Under the pieces are notes generated by a model. The model worked only from the letters and a program-made list of their open reading frames with translations. It made no database searches and was not told the DNA's origin. Below are positions 18,186-28,046 of a stretch of DNA of 64,000 bases, one piece after another; position 1 is the stretch's first letter; every line of letters begins with the position of its first letter. Position numbers and translations under genes: made by a program. The DNA comes from Paracerasibacillus soli (GTDB taxonomy: Bacteria; Bacillota; Bacilli; Bacillales; Amphibacillaceae), in the NCBI RefSeq assembly GCF_034006335.1, contig NZ_JAWDIQ010000001.1; one strand, given 5' to 3'.

Positions 18186-19153
18186 ATGAATCGTAAGTAT
18201 GCCAGTTATGTAATCATGTTTTTATTCATAACGATGCTAGCAGCGTGTTCGAATGATGGTGGCATAGAAAAAGTTGGAATTTTAACGGAAGGAACATTGG
18301 ATGAAAAAGTATGGGACCAAAAGGGCTATGATGCTTTACTTCAGCTCAAAGACGAGCATGACTTTAACATATACACAAAAACAAATATAAATAACAAAAA
18401 TAATACAATCGATGCAGTTGATGAACTGTCTAGGCAAGGTGTGAACTTAATTTTTGGACATAGTAGTAATTATGGGCGTGACTTTGTTGAAATAGCTTCT
18501 CATTATCCAGACCTGCATTTTGTATATTTTAATGGCAGTCTGACGAGTGAAAATGTAACAAGTTTAAATTTTGACAGCCATGCAATGGGTTTTTTTGCGG
18601 GTATGTTAGCGGCAAAAATGACAAAGACAAATCAAGTCGGTGTGATCGCAGCATATGAATGGCAACCTGAAATTGAAGGCTTTTTTGAAGGGGTAAAATT
18701 TGAAAATCCAGATAGTCAAGTACGTGTTGATTATATTTATGATTGGAATGATAAAGATATAGCCGTACACATTTTCGAAAAAATGCGCGAGAAAAATGTG
18801 GATGTTTTTTATCCGACGGGTGATTCATACAGTAAAGAAATCATTAGGAAAGCATATGAAGACCATGTTTATGCAATTGGATATTTAGATGATGAAGCAG
18901 AGTTATTTCCTAACACGGTGCTTTCCAGTACAGTTCAACACATTGATAAATTATATGAATTTGCCACAAAGCAATTAGCAAACAATAAATTAAATGGAAA
19001 GGTATATACGTTTGATTTTCAAGATGACGCGATTACAATGGAAAATACGGCGAAATGGTACCTACTGAATATAAGGAGTTATTAAATACGGCAATTTTGG
19101 AATATAAAGAAACAGGCTTCTTGCCAAATCAATTTATTACCAATGAAAATTGA
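18186..19153 (+). CDS. med: Med-type BMP-family lipoprotein, frame change near the C-terminus
   Basis: The signal peptide and lipobox MFLFITMLAAC are followed by a BMP/PnrA-like periplasmic-binding fold (KVGILTEGTLDEKVWDQKGY; VNLIFGHSSNYGRDF; DSHAMGFFAGMLA). In B. subtilis Med is a positive regulator of comK expression. The frame stops at 19085, but a second frame carries on VPTEYKELLNTAILEYKETG to FITNEN and a stop at 19151, so one base is missing near 19057. The ATG at 18186 is preferred over an ATG five codons upstream that acts as part of the GGAG region. No comZ is recognisable after it. Confidence 0.85.
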
Positions 19154-19338
19154 TTGTTTTATCAAACTTGTAATAGAAGGATGGAGGAACTAAACGAATG
19201 TTCCTTCATAAATCTACATAAGAAGATGCCAACGTATCATTGCGCACGCCCGGTTAATTTGTACTCCTTCAATATATGTATTGTGGCCTAATGTTTGAAT
19301 AGGTATCAATTCAAAAAGTTGTTTTTTAATATTTACTC
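19154..19338. other. Intergenic stretch, possible gene remnant
   Basis: Holds the second startless minus-strand frame with the NTYIEGVQINRA segment (see 16912-17265). No other gene is supported. In B. subtilis comZ and yjzB occupy this place; neither is visible here. Confidence 0.3.
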
Positions 19339-19384
19339 TTGCACAATGAGTGATTTTTGTTTAAAATTAGTACCAAGTCATAAT
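19339..19384 (+). promoter_or_regulatory. fabHF promoter with FapR operator
   Basis: TTGCAC (19339-19344), a 17-base spacer and TAAAAT (19362-19367) make a good SigA promoter. ATTAGTACCAAGTCATAAT (19366-19384) closely follows the known FapR operator of lipid-synthesis promoters in Bacillus and overlaps the -10 end and transcription start. FapR repression relieved by malonyl-CoA is therefore expected for fabH-fabF. Confidence 0.85.
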
Positions 19385-19418
19385 AATTGATATTAATTAT
19401 GTGTGAGGGGATGTAAAT

Positions 19419-20355
19419 ATGAATGTTGGTATACTTGGAACAGGTCATTATGTACCTGAAAAGGTTTTAACAAATAAAGAATTAGAACAAATGGTTGATA
19501 CAACAGATGAATGGATTAGAACAAGAACTGGTATAGAAGAAAGAAGAATTGCAAGTGAAGAAATTGATTCATCAGACATGGCATATTTTGCAGCTAAAAC
19601 AGCTTTGGAAAATGCACAAGTTTCTGCGAATGATATAGATTTAATTTTAGTTGCAACAGTTACCCCTGACACACCATTTCCTTCAGTTGCTTGTAAAATT
19701 CAAGAAAAATTACAATGTACGAATGCTGCGGCAATGGATGTGAGTGCGGCGTGTGCTGGATTTATGTATGGACTCATTACAGGTCAACAGTTTATTCAAA
19801 CTGGTACTTACCAACATGTTCTTGTAGTTGGTGTTGAAAAGCTTTCTAAAATTACGGATTGGTCAGATCGAAATACATGTGTTTTATTCGGTGATGGTGC
19901 GGGAGCGGTTGTGCTCGGTGAAGTTTCAGATGGAAAAGGTATTCTATCATTTGAACTTGGAGCGGACGGAAGTGGGGAAAACATCTTTATCAAGACGAAA
20001 ACGATCATATTATCATGAATGGGCGAGAAGTATTTAAATTTGCTGTGCGACAAATGCAGAGTCATCTGTTCACGTTATTGATAAGTTAGGCTATAATAAG
20101 GGAGATGTAGATTATCTCATTCCACACCAAGCAAATATTCGCATTATGAATGCTGCTAGGGAGCGGTTGGGAATCTCGGAAGACAAAATGGCAACAACTA
20201 TTAAAAAATATGGCAATAATTCATCTGCATCCATTCCAATGGCACTTTCCGAAAGTGTAAATACAGGTAAAATTAAAGATGATGATTTAGTTGTACTTGT
20301 TGGATTTGGTGGCGGTTTAACTTGGGGAGCAGTAGCAATTCGATGGGGAAAATAG
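19419..20355 (+). CDS. fabH: Beta-ketoacyl-ACP synthase III, two frame changes
   Basis: FabH condenses acyl-CoA (branched primers in Bacillus) with malonyl-ACP to start fatty acid synthesis. The catalytic Cys is in SAACAGFMYGL, the His in IPHQANIRIM and the Asn in KYGNNSSASIP, the full triad. The first frame ends at 20018 after a G4 run (19974-19977); one added G restores GSGGKHLYQDENDHIIMNGRE, and a second missing base near 20056 restores QMAESSVHVIDKLGY. Corrected length is about 312 residues, normal for FabH. GAGGGG precedes the ATG. The operon with fabF is FapR-type. Confidence 0.93.
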
Positions 20356-20524
20356 TATCCCAAGCGCCATGTAAAACTCCTATGAATCTTATACAACAAG
20401 AAAAAAGTGGCAGACGAATAGACATAAAGAAATGTTGGTACAAGGCTTCTAGAAAAATAAAGATTAATTATAAGAGAGTTGAAATCGGTAATATTAGAAA
20501 GAGTAGCTATTAGGAGGAAATCAA

Positions 20525-21766
20525 ATGAAAGCAAGAAGGGTTGTTGTAACAGGACTCGGTGCAGTAACTCCAGTAGGAAATGACGTCCAATCGATGTGGG
20601 GAAATATCATTGCAGGGAAATCTGGCATTGATTTTGTAACACGTGTCAATAAGGATGAATTTCCAGCTAAAATTGCAGCTGAAGTTAAAGACTTTGATCC
20701 ATTATTGTATATGGATAAAAAAGATGCACGTAAAATGGATTTGTTTACACAATATGCTGTAGCGGCATCGAAAATGGCAGTAGAAGATGCCAAACTAGTA
20801 ATTGACGAGAAAAACGCAGATCGCGTTGGGGTATGGATAGGTTCAGGAATTGGCGGAATGCAAACATATGAGGACCAATTTAGAAGATTTATGGATAAAG
20901 GTTATCGTAGAGTTAGCCCGTTTTTTGTACCAATGATGATTCCAGATATGGCTGCAGGGCAAGTATCGATACAACTTGGTGCAAAAGGAATAAACTCATG
21001 TACAACAACTGCATGTGCTTTTGGCGCAAATTCAATCGGTGATGCATTCCGTGCCGTACAACGTGGAGATGTTGATTACATTATTACAGGTGGAGCGGAA
21101 GCACCAATTACAAATATGTCCTTTGCAGGATTTTCGTCTATGAAGGCATTATCATTTAATGAAGACCCAACATCAGCAAGTCGTCCATTTGATAAGAATC
21201 GTGATGGTTTTGTCATAGGTGAGGGAGCAGGTATATTAGTGTTAGAAACATTAGAATCTGCACTCGAACGTGGAGCGGATATTTATGCGGAAATTGTTGG
21301 ATATGGTGCAACGGGTGATGCATTCCATATTACAGCACCAGCTGAAGATGGAGAAGGTGCAGCAAGAGCGATGAAACAAGCGTTGGAAACTGCTGGTATG
21401 TCTCCTAATGAAATTGATTATGTAAATGCACATGGAACTAGTACAGAATTAAATGATGCTTATGAGACTTCAGCGATTAAGCAAGTATTTCGTGAACATG
21501 CACATAATTTAGCGGTATCATCAACAAAATCGATGACAGGACATTTGCTTGGCGCAGCTGGTGGTATTGAAGCAGTTATTGCGATTAAAACGATTGAAGA
21601 AGGAATCATTCCTCCAACAATAAACTACGAAACACCAGATCCGGCCTGTGATCTTGATTATGTAGCGAACGAAGCACGACATCAAAAAGTAAAAGCAGTA
21701 ATGAGTAATTCACTAGGATTTGGTGGACATAACGCGGCACTTATATTTAAACAGTATACGAATTAA
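20525..21766 (+). CDS. fabF: Beta-ketoacyl-ACP synthase II
   Basis: 413 residues, intact. It elongates acyl-ACP with malonyl-ACP. Catalytic Cys in TTACAFGANSIGDA, His in YVNAHGTSTELND and His in STKSMTGHLLGAAGG; the glycine-rich end SNSLGFGGHNAAL is present. AGGAGG precedes the ATG by 7 bases. It is 170 bases downstream of fabH with no terminator or convincing ORF between, so it is probably co-transcribed. Confidence 0.97.
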   Translation: MKARRVVVTGLGAVTPVGNDVQSMWGNIIAGKSGIDFVTRVNKDEFPAKIAAEVKDFDPLLYMDKKDARKMDLFTQYAVAASKMAVEDAKLVIDEKNADRVGVWIGSGIGGMQTYEDQFRRFMDKGYRRVSPFFVPMMIPDMAAGQVSIQLGAKGINSCTTTACAFGANSIGDAFRAVQRGDVDYIITGGAEAPITNMSFAGFSSMKALSFNEDPTSASRPFDKNRDGFVIGEGAGILVLETLESALERGADIYAEIVGYGATGDAFHITAPAEDGEGAARAMKQALETAGMSPNEIDYVNAHGTSTELNDAYETSAIKQVFREHAHNLAVSSTKSMTGHLLGAAGGIEAVIAIKTIEEGIIPPTINYETPDPACDLDYVANEARHQKVKAVMSNSLGFGGHNAALIFKQYTN

Positions 21767-21773
21767 GATTTAA

Positions 21774-21808
21774 AACCATTCTAGTCTTCAAGCTAGGATG
21801 GTTTTTTT
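21774..21808 (+). terminator. Terminator after fabF
   Basis: AACCATTCTAG / CTAGGATGGTT with a 7-base loop and a T7 tail. Confidence 0.92.
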
Positions 21809-22154
21809 ATGTGCACGATAATTTGTAGCATGACAATTTCTATTATTTTATGGGGGCTTAGAGAGTGTCCTTGCTAGGTGCCCTTACGACACGACATCCA
21901 TATCAAAAGTTGATGATAATGCGGAGCACCTCCCAATACTTTACATGTTTGCCGTGTGAAGGTGTGTGCCATGTGAGTATATTTAACGATGTAAGAAACT
22001 GTTATGAATGGTTCAATGAAAATTTGAGTAATAAAACAAAATAGGAGAGTTCAACTTCATCCACTCAAACAAGTTGACCATCTACATGAATCATTAATTT
22101 TAAAAAAATGCATATTCTTAAGTATACGGATGGACGAGCATGGGTGGTGGAAAA
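21809..22154. other. Intergenic, nothing recognised
   Basis: No ORF with a ribosome site, no terminator and no recognised RNA. In B. subtilis yjaZ and the app operon start here; here app is elsewhere in the window and yjaZ is not seen. Confidence 0.5.
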
Positions 22155-22361
22155 ATGGGCTATTTTTTACTTTTTCTAATTGGCTTTGGACTAGCAGTAA
22201 TGGGCGGGGTAACAATCATTGCTTATATGAACTTTTTACCTGCGGGTGTATCCTGGATGGAGTATTTTCTATATATAAGTGGACGAGTAGAATGCTATTT
22301 TTTACCATTGGGTATTATCATGATGACAATTGTTTTACTCCGATACCCTCATAAATCTTAA
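22155..22361 (+). CDS. Small two-helix membrane protein (68 aa)
   Basis: MGYFLLFLIGFGLAVMGGVT... with a second segment VECYFLPLGIIMMTIVLLRY. The ATG at 22155 lies 5 bases after GGTGGTGG; the ATG five codons earlier has no site. Two membrane helices are joined by a loop of about 20 residues (PAGVSWMEYFLYISGR). I do not recognise the family by name. Lies between fabF and yjbA, same strand. Confidence 0.68.
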   Translation: MGYFLLFLIGFGLAVMGGVTIIAYMNFLPAGVSWMEYFLYISGRVECYFLPLGIIMMTIVLLRYPHKS

Positions 22362-22598
22362 GAATGCATAAGAATATTTTCCTTGCAACATGGTCATAAT
22401 GAAGGATAACAAAGGTTGTTCAAGTAAATTATTTATTTGAAAAAAGTATATCAGTTCATGTAATCAACAATGACGTCAGTATAGAAGTATGGGTTGCAAA
22501 AATACTTTAAAGTAGGTCTATTTTTATAGCACAAATTGTGAAATACCTATTAATTTACTTGAATAAATAAAGATTCATTCCAAAGAGAGGGTTGTACT

Positions 22599-23364
22599 AT
22601 GTTATACTTGCATGATGTTTGGGTGAACTGGTTTGAAGGTGAAGAAAATGGCTATAGTGTATGTTATTTTCATGAATGGCGTAGGGAAGATAAAATTGAA
22701 CTTCTAGACCAAGTTCCATTGCTATACATATCTCATGAACTTTATCATTACATAGAAAATGATATGCACGAACTGCCGAAGCAACTACTTGATGTGATTT
22801 ATCGTCGCGCTTTTACACGAAAAGGAACGGAAAGAATTGTTATGGATTATGCATGTGTTATTACAGATGGAAACGACATGATGGCAATTGATACAATCGG
22901 TTACCAAATTCCAATTCGAAAAAGTAGATTAATTCCAAGACAAGAGCAATTAGTTTACGATATGGTAAAAAACACAAAAATCTTGAACGTGAAATTTGAT
23001 ACGAAAAAGTATAAAAAAGAATATCATATGTTATCGATGCCACCGGAATTAATGATTGGTTTAACACGAAGAGAGAGACAGTTAAAACAATTGCTCATGA
23101 TGGCTATCGACCAATTACGTACGACAAATAATATAGAGGAATTACGGTATTGGTTAACAGAATGGATCGAAACAATACCCATTTATTCGTTACATGGATG
23201 AAAATAAAGTATGGGAAGAATTGTATCAGGGTACCAAATACGGGTGGACAGAAGCACATGAGGATTTATGTGAGAAGTTAATCCGTGGTCAGCCATTTTT
23301 AGAACAGCTATGGGAAATGGAAAATGCATCTGATCCATCAAAACAAAAATCAAAAAATCAGTGA
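22599..23364 (+). CDS. yjbA: YjbA family protein (UPF0736), one frame change
   Basis: The start MLYLHDVWVNWFEGEENGYS, then FHEWRREDKIELLDQVPLL and IRKSRLIPRQEQLVYDMVK, are the YjbA signature. The frame ends at 23201, but another frame continues QYPFIRYMDENKVWEELYQG... QPFLEQLWEMENASDP to 23364, as expected for the ~250-residue family, so a base change of one lies near 23176. Function unknown. Convergent with trpS as in B. subtilis. Its stop codon is inside the shared terminator. Confidence 0.88.
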
Positions 23365-23393
23365 GGCGTTTATTATCCTCACTGATTTTTTTT
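23352..23393 (+). terminator. Terminator after yjbA
   Basis: AAAAAATCAGTGAGG / CCTCACTGATTTTTTTT with a 10-base loop. It contains the yjbA stop and has A and T runs for both directions. Confidence 0.92.
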
Positions 23394-23496
23394 ACGGGAA
23401 AAGCTCTGAGACAAATTATTTCATATGGGAAAGACTATATCGAAATATCATCATAATTTTTATTGTAATATTTTTAAAAGGGACTTTTCAAAAGTC

Positions 23497-24485
23497 TTAT
23501 TTTCTCACACGTCCAAGGCCCATAGCTTTTTTCGCTTTTTGCATCGTGCGGTTTGCTTTAAGTGATGCTTTCTCCATACCATTATCTAAAATATTGTCTA
23601 GTTCAGGTGATTCGAGTAGCTCGTAATATTTATTTTGAATTGGTTCAAGCAGGTTAATTACAGCATGGGCAACATCTTGTTTGAAATCTCCATACCCTTT
23701 ACCAGCATATTTTTCTTCCAATGTGTCAATTGATTCTCCTGTACAACTAGAGTAAATCGTTAGCAAGTTTGCGATACCAGGCTTATTTTCTTTGTCATAT
23801 TTCACGACACCTTCAGAATCGGTAACAGCACTTTTAATTTTTTTCTCAATCGTTTTCGGATCATCTAACATGGAAATAAACCCACGAACATTTTCATCCG
23901 ATTTACTCATTTTTTTCGTTGGTTCTTGTAAGGACATGATACGTGCTCCAACTTTTGGTATATGAGCTTCTGTATTGTAAAAATATCATTAAAACGGTTA
24001 TTGAAACGTTGCGCCAAGTCCCTCGTTAATTCTAGATGCTGTTTTTGATCATCCCCGACAGGAACAATATCTGTATTATATAGCAATATATCTGCAGCCA
24101 TTAGTGTTGGATACGTAAATAAAGCGGAAGATACAGCCGCTTTTCCTTCTGCCTTATCCTTGAATTGTGTCATCCGCTCGAGTTCTCCCATATAGCTAAT
24201 AGATTGCATCATCCATCCTAGCTCAGCATGCGCCGGAACTTCCGATTGAATAAATAAAGTCGACTTCTCTGGATCAATTCCTACAGCTAAATATAGAGCT
24301 GCTAAAGAACGAATATTGTTTCTAAGTTTTAGTCGATCTTGTGGAACCGTAATCGCGTGCTCATCTACAATACAAAAATAACATTCGTGATCATCTTGCA
24401 ATTGAACAAATTGACGTAATGCTCCTACATAGTTACCTAAAGTAAGTGTTCCACTTGGTTGAATACCAGAAAAAATAACCTTCAT
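23497..24485 (-). CDS. trpS: Tryptophanyl-tRNA synthetase, one frame change
   Basis: Class I aminoacyl-tRNA synthetase that charges tRNA-Trp. The start MKVIFSGIQPSGTLTLGNYV contains the HIGH-type TLGN motif; KKMSKSDEN is the KMSKS loop, and GDDQKQHLELTRDLAQRFN is also conserved. The two halves are in different frames; one missing C near 23971 restores TIPEAHIPKVGARIMSLQE. Corrected length is about 329 residues, normal. The only tRNA-Trp charging enzyme is usually essential, so a true null is unlikely. GGAGTGA precedes the ATG, and a T-box leader controls it. Confidence 0.95.
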
Positions 24486-24559
24486 TTGACTCACTCCATT
24501 TAATTTATTTAATGTTGAATTGAGCAGGTGCTCTAATCGTGAGGGGAAGGCAGGACAAA

Positions 24560-24780
24560 CAAAAAAAGCCCATCCATCCCTCAAACCGTACAAGGGACGA
24601 ATGAACCGCGGTGCCACCCTAATTATCTTAATCACTAAGATCACTTTAAATGATTTACATAAAGCTCCAAAGTCCAATTCCAATTTACCTTGATGCTTGT
24701 TCTCACCATCCACAAGCTCTCTAAAAATCAGGGGGTAATTGTACTACGCCTTCTTCATTGCTAATAATATTATATTGAGT
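24560..24780 (-). promoter_or_regulatory. T-box riboswitch leader of trpS
   Basis: Read on the minus strand, AGGGTGGCACCGCGG (24606-24620) is the invariant T-box, preceded by a long structured stem I region with candidate TGG (Trp) specifier codons in AATTGGAATTGGACTTTGG. It is followed by a terminator hairpin (CATTCGTCCCT / AGGGATGGATG, 24571-24604) and a T7 run at 24561-24567. Uncharged tRNA-Trp should favour the antiterminator and expression of trpS. Confidence 0.93.
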
Positions 24781-24787
24781 TTTTTAT

Positions 24788-24816
24788 ATTATATATAGTC
24801 TTTTTGGGAAATGCAA
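24788..24816 (-). promoter_or_regulatory. SigA promoter of the trpS leader
   Basis: On the minus strand TTGCAT (24811-24816), a 17-base spacer and a perfect TATAAT (24788-24793). Confidence 0.85.
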
Positions 24817-24892
24817 GGGATAAAGTTTGTATAGTCTGTTTGTTGATTGGTTTCAGTCAATGCGAGTGGGAGGAATTGTACGGGATAGGTGC

Positions 24893-26090
24893 TGTCACGG
24901 TAGCTACTCGAGTAAAAGTGCGTGTAATCACCCGAGAGTAGCGTTGTCACGGTAGCTACTCGGGCAAAAGTGCGTGGAATCACCCGAGAGTAGCGCTATC
25001 ACGGTAGCTACTCGAGTAAAAGTGCGTGGAATCACCCGAGAGGAGCGCTATCACGGTAGCTACTCGAGCAAAAGTGCGTGGAATCACCCGAGAGTAGTGT
25101 TGTCACGGTAGATAATCGAGTAAAAGTGTGTAGAATCGCCCGAGAGGAGCGTTGTCACGGTAGCTACTCGGGCAAAAGTGCGTGGAATCACCCGAGAGGA
25201 GTGTTGTCACGGTAGTTACTCAAGTAAAAGTGCGTGGAATCACCCGAGAGTAGCGTTGTCACGGTAGCTACTCGGGCAAAAGTGCGTGGAATCACCCGAG
25301 AGGAGCGCTATCACGGTAGCTACTCGAGTAAAAGTGCGTGGAATCACCCGAGAGGAGCGCCATCACGGTAGCTACTCGAGCAAAAGTGCGTGGAATCACC
25401 CGAGAGTAGTGTTGTCACGGTAGCTACCCAAGTAAAAGTATGCGGAATCGCCCGAGAGGAGCGCTATCACGGTAGCTACTCAAATAAAAGTGTGTGGAAT
25501 CACCCGAGAGGAGCGCTATCACGGTAGCTACTCGAGTAAAAGTGCGTGGAATCACCCGAGAGTAGCGTTGTCACGGTAGCTACTCGGCAAAAGTGCGTGG
25601 AATCACCCGAGAGTAGTGTTGTCACGGTAGTTACTCAAGTAAAAGTGCGTGGAATCACCCGAGAGTAGCGTTGTCACGGTAGCTACTCGGGCAAAAGTGC
25701 GTGGAATCACCCGAGAGGAGCGCCATCACGGTAGCTACTCGAGTAAAAGTGCGTGGAATCACCCGAGAAAGGGCTTGTCACGGCAGATACTCAAGTTAAA
25801 GTATGCGGAATCACCCGAGAGTAGTGTTGTCACGGTAGCTACTCGAGCAAAAGTGCGTGGAATCACCCGTGAAAGGGCTTGTCACGGTAGATACTCAAAT
25901 AAAAGTGCGTGGAATCACCCGAGAGGAGCGCTATCACGGTAGCTACTCGAGTAAAAGTGCGTGGAATCACCCGAGAGTAGTGTTGTCACGGTAGCTACTC
26001 GAGCAAAAGTGCGTGGAATCACCCGAGAGGAGCGCTATCACGGTAGATACTCAAGTAAAAGTATACGGAATGCCCGAGAAAGGCGTAGTC
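24893..26090. repeat. 52-bp tandem repeat array, 23 units
   Basis: The core CACGGTAGCTACTC recurs 23 times from 24896 to 26039 at exactly 52-base steps (one unit is 51). Each unit can fold: GCTACTCGGG faces CCCGAGAGTAGC across an 18-base loop, with a 2-base bulge. Units vary at a few fixed places (GAGT/GGGC/AAGT; TAG/GAG; GTT/GCT). Units 6-9 and 14-17 share the same variant order, which points to a block duplication. One counted unit is 27/52 G+C, well above its surroundings. It lies between the trpS promoter and the NERD gene terminator. No coding frame is kept because 52 is not a multiple of 3. Confidence 0.97.
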
Positions 26091-26120
26091 CGGTATAAAA
26101 ATTAAGGAAGTTTTCGAAAT

Positions 26121-26152
26121 TAAAAAAGCCCTTCACGCAATGATGAAGGGCT
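26121..26152 (-). terminator. Terminator after the NERD-domain gene
   Basis: AGCCCTTCA / TGAAGGGCT with an 8-base loop; on the minus strand a T6 tail follows. Confidence 0.88.
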
Positions 26153-26173
26153 AACAAAAAACTTCATACTAGT

Positions 26174-27075
26174 TTATTCAAAATAAGACCATCGATTGGC
26201 GCCTATTTTAGTGAAATTATGCAATAGAATATTTCTAATTCTTCTTTTCGGTACTATTTGGCACCAATCATATATGATGTTGGTTGTCACCTTTTTTCTG
26301 GGAATAAGAATCTAAATTCTTTTATGTTTCTTAATACAGCATCGTTAAGCAGTTCTTGATGCTGGCATGTATTGCAGATATATTTCTTTTTAGTAGTTAA
26401 AGCTGAAAAAGATCGACATTCTGAACAGGTAATCCCTTTCCTTAGTTGATTATAGTCGTAGGAAGGTAACTTGCTAAATGGTGAATCGGTTATATGTGAG
26501 GCTAATAATTGATCAGCAAGCCTCTTGTGATTCTCTGTTAATCTTGAAGGTATTGCATTTAAATGATTCATATATTGATCAAGTTGAGTTGGAAAAATGA
26601 TTGGTTTGTCCAGGGGAGCCTGGTACAAAGTGAAGTTTGGATTGACGAAAACAACGGATGCGTTAATTTGAAGTTTGTAACCGAGGCTGAGGAGCAGCTG
26701 ACGTAATAGGGATTCGCTTCGGCTTAATTGATGTAATGGATTGATTGTTTCTATTCTTGGTTTTTTATAGAACTTTTCTTCCTCGTAATAAAAATCTCCT
26801 TCTTGATTCTTTACTTCATACACGTTAATTTGCCCTTGCGCAATCATGAGGCTATCAAGTTGAAAAGTATTGTTGTTAAATTTTAGTAGTAAGTCATTTA
26901 AAATCAAACATTCACATTGGAGTTTTCCCATATGAGAATCGAATAACATTTCACCTTCATATCCTTTTTTTAGGTTTAAATAATATCGTTTGTTGTCGGT
27001 TGGTAAGGTCATCCGCTTGTCTAAAAGTTCCAAGGTTATCAATTCTTTTGATTTTGTTTGGGATTTATAAAACAT
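26174..27075 (-). CDS. NERD-domain (nuclease-related) protein, one frame change
   Basis: The nuclease-related domain spans about residues 35-110: KKGYEGEMLFDS, then LNDLLLKFNNNTFQLDSLMI and INVYEVKNQEGDFYY, with the E-x-K and D residues expected of this fold. A C-terminal zinc ribbon (CSECRSF...CNTCQ) precedes a short helical tail. The frame ends after an A6/T6 run (26292-26297); one more A gives PEKKVTTNIIYDWCQIVPKR to SYFE, stop 26174-26176, as in full-length relatives. About 300 residues. Nuclease activity is inferred from the family only. Single-gene unit. Confidence 0.85.
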
Positions 27076-27282
27076 ATATTCATCACAACCTTTTTATTTT
27101 TATTTAAAATACTTAGGAATCATCTACATTCCCACAATTCCACAATTCAAACAGGGAAAACGAAGATAAATATGTGAATGGGTTTATAAGAGAAACAAAT
27201 AATTAAATTTTATATTCGGACAATGTTATACTAATGAACGAGAGTTGAATAAAAAAAGCATGAATAAGAGGGGATATGGAAA

Positions 27283-27828
27283 TTGAAACTAATCGGAATC
27301 TCGGGGGAACTAACAGGTTGGAAAGCAACGATGATATTACACCATGTTTTAGAGGCAGCTAAAAAGGTGGAACCAAATTTGGAAACAGAATTAATTGAAA
27401 TGAAAGAATACGAGATTGAATTTGTGCGGGGAGAACCGTTGGCATATTACAATGATGACACATTTCAAGTTGTTAATAAAATACTAGATGCAGATTTGTT
27501 AGTGTTTGGTACACCAATCTATCAGGCATCAATGACGGGTGCATTAAAAAACCTTCTTGACTTTTTTCCCGTGGATGCTTTTAAAAATAAAGTAACAGGG
27601 ATTGTTACAACGGGCGCAATTGAAAAGCATTTTTTAGTTTCTGAATATCAATTGAGGCCAATCCTTTCCTATCTAAAAGGATTCGTACCAACTAGTAATG
27701 TATTTGTACATAATGATGCATTTAATGAGATTAATGAAATAGTAGATAATGATGTTCTAAACCGAGTAAAGCTATTAGCAGAGGAAATGCTCCGTTTACA
27801 AAGAAGTGTGGCTAGCAGTGAAGGCTAG
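27283..27828 (+). CDS. NAD(P)H-dependent FMN reductase-like flavoprotein
   Basis: 181 residues from a TTG start (MKLIGISGELTGWKATM) with AGAGGGGA upstream; the nearby ATG is in another frame. The fold is flavodoxin-like. The motif FGTPIYQASMTGALKNLLD is the SsuE/chromate-reductase flavin-binding pattern. A quinone, azo or flavin reductase role is inferred; the substrate is unknown. No sulfonate genes are adjacent. Confidence 0.85.
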   Translation: MKLIGISGELTGWKATMILHHVLEAAKKVEPNLETELIEMKEYEIEFVRGEPLAYYNDDTFQVVNKILDADLLVFGTPIYQASMTGALKNLLDFFPVDAFKNKVTGIVTTGAIEKHFLVSEYQLRPILSYLKGFVPTSNVFVHNDAFNEINEIVDNDVLNRVKLLAEEMLRLQRSVASSEG

Positions 27829-28046
27829 GAAAAGTAATTATTTTAATTAATCTATACTGGACGTTGTCTATGTAAAATTGGTAGATTAATTATCCACAAA
27901 CATTATAACATCCTCATGTTAAAAAATATAATTTTGCTTACTTGATACTTTTTTGTAGTTGATAATATTTAATAAATTGAACGACTAGTAGTTCTGAATA
28001 CGAAATGTATAATAAAAAGGATAGTAACATAACAAAGAGGGATAAC

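Noticed and set aside
25649..25942. ORF of 97 codons inside the tandem array
   Set aside because: It is only the repeat read through; the unit length is not a multiple of three and there is no ribosome site.
24893..26090. CRISPR array
   Set aside because: The whole 52-base unit repeats with point variants; there are no unique spacers between conserved repeats and no cas genes.
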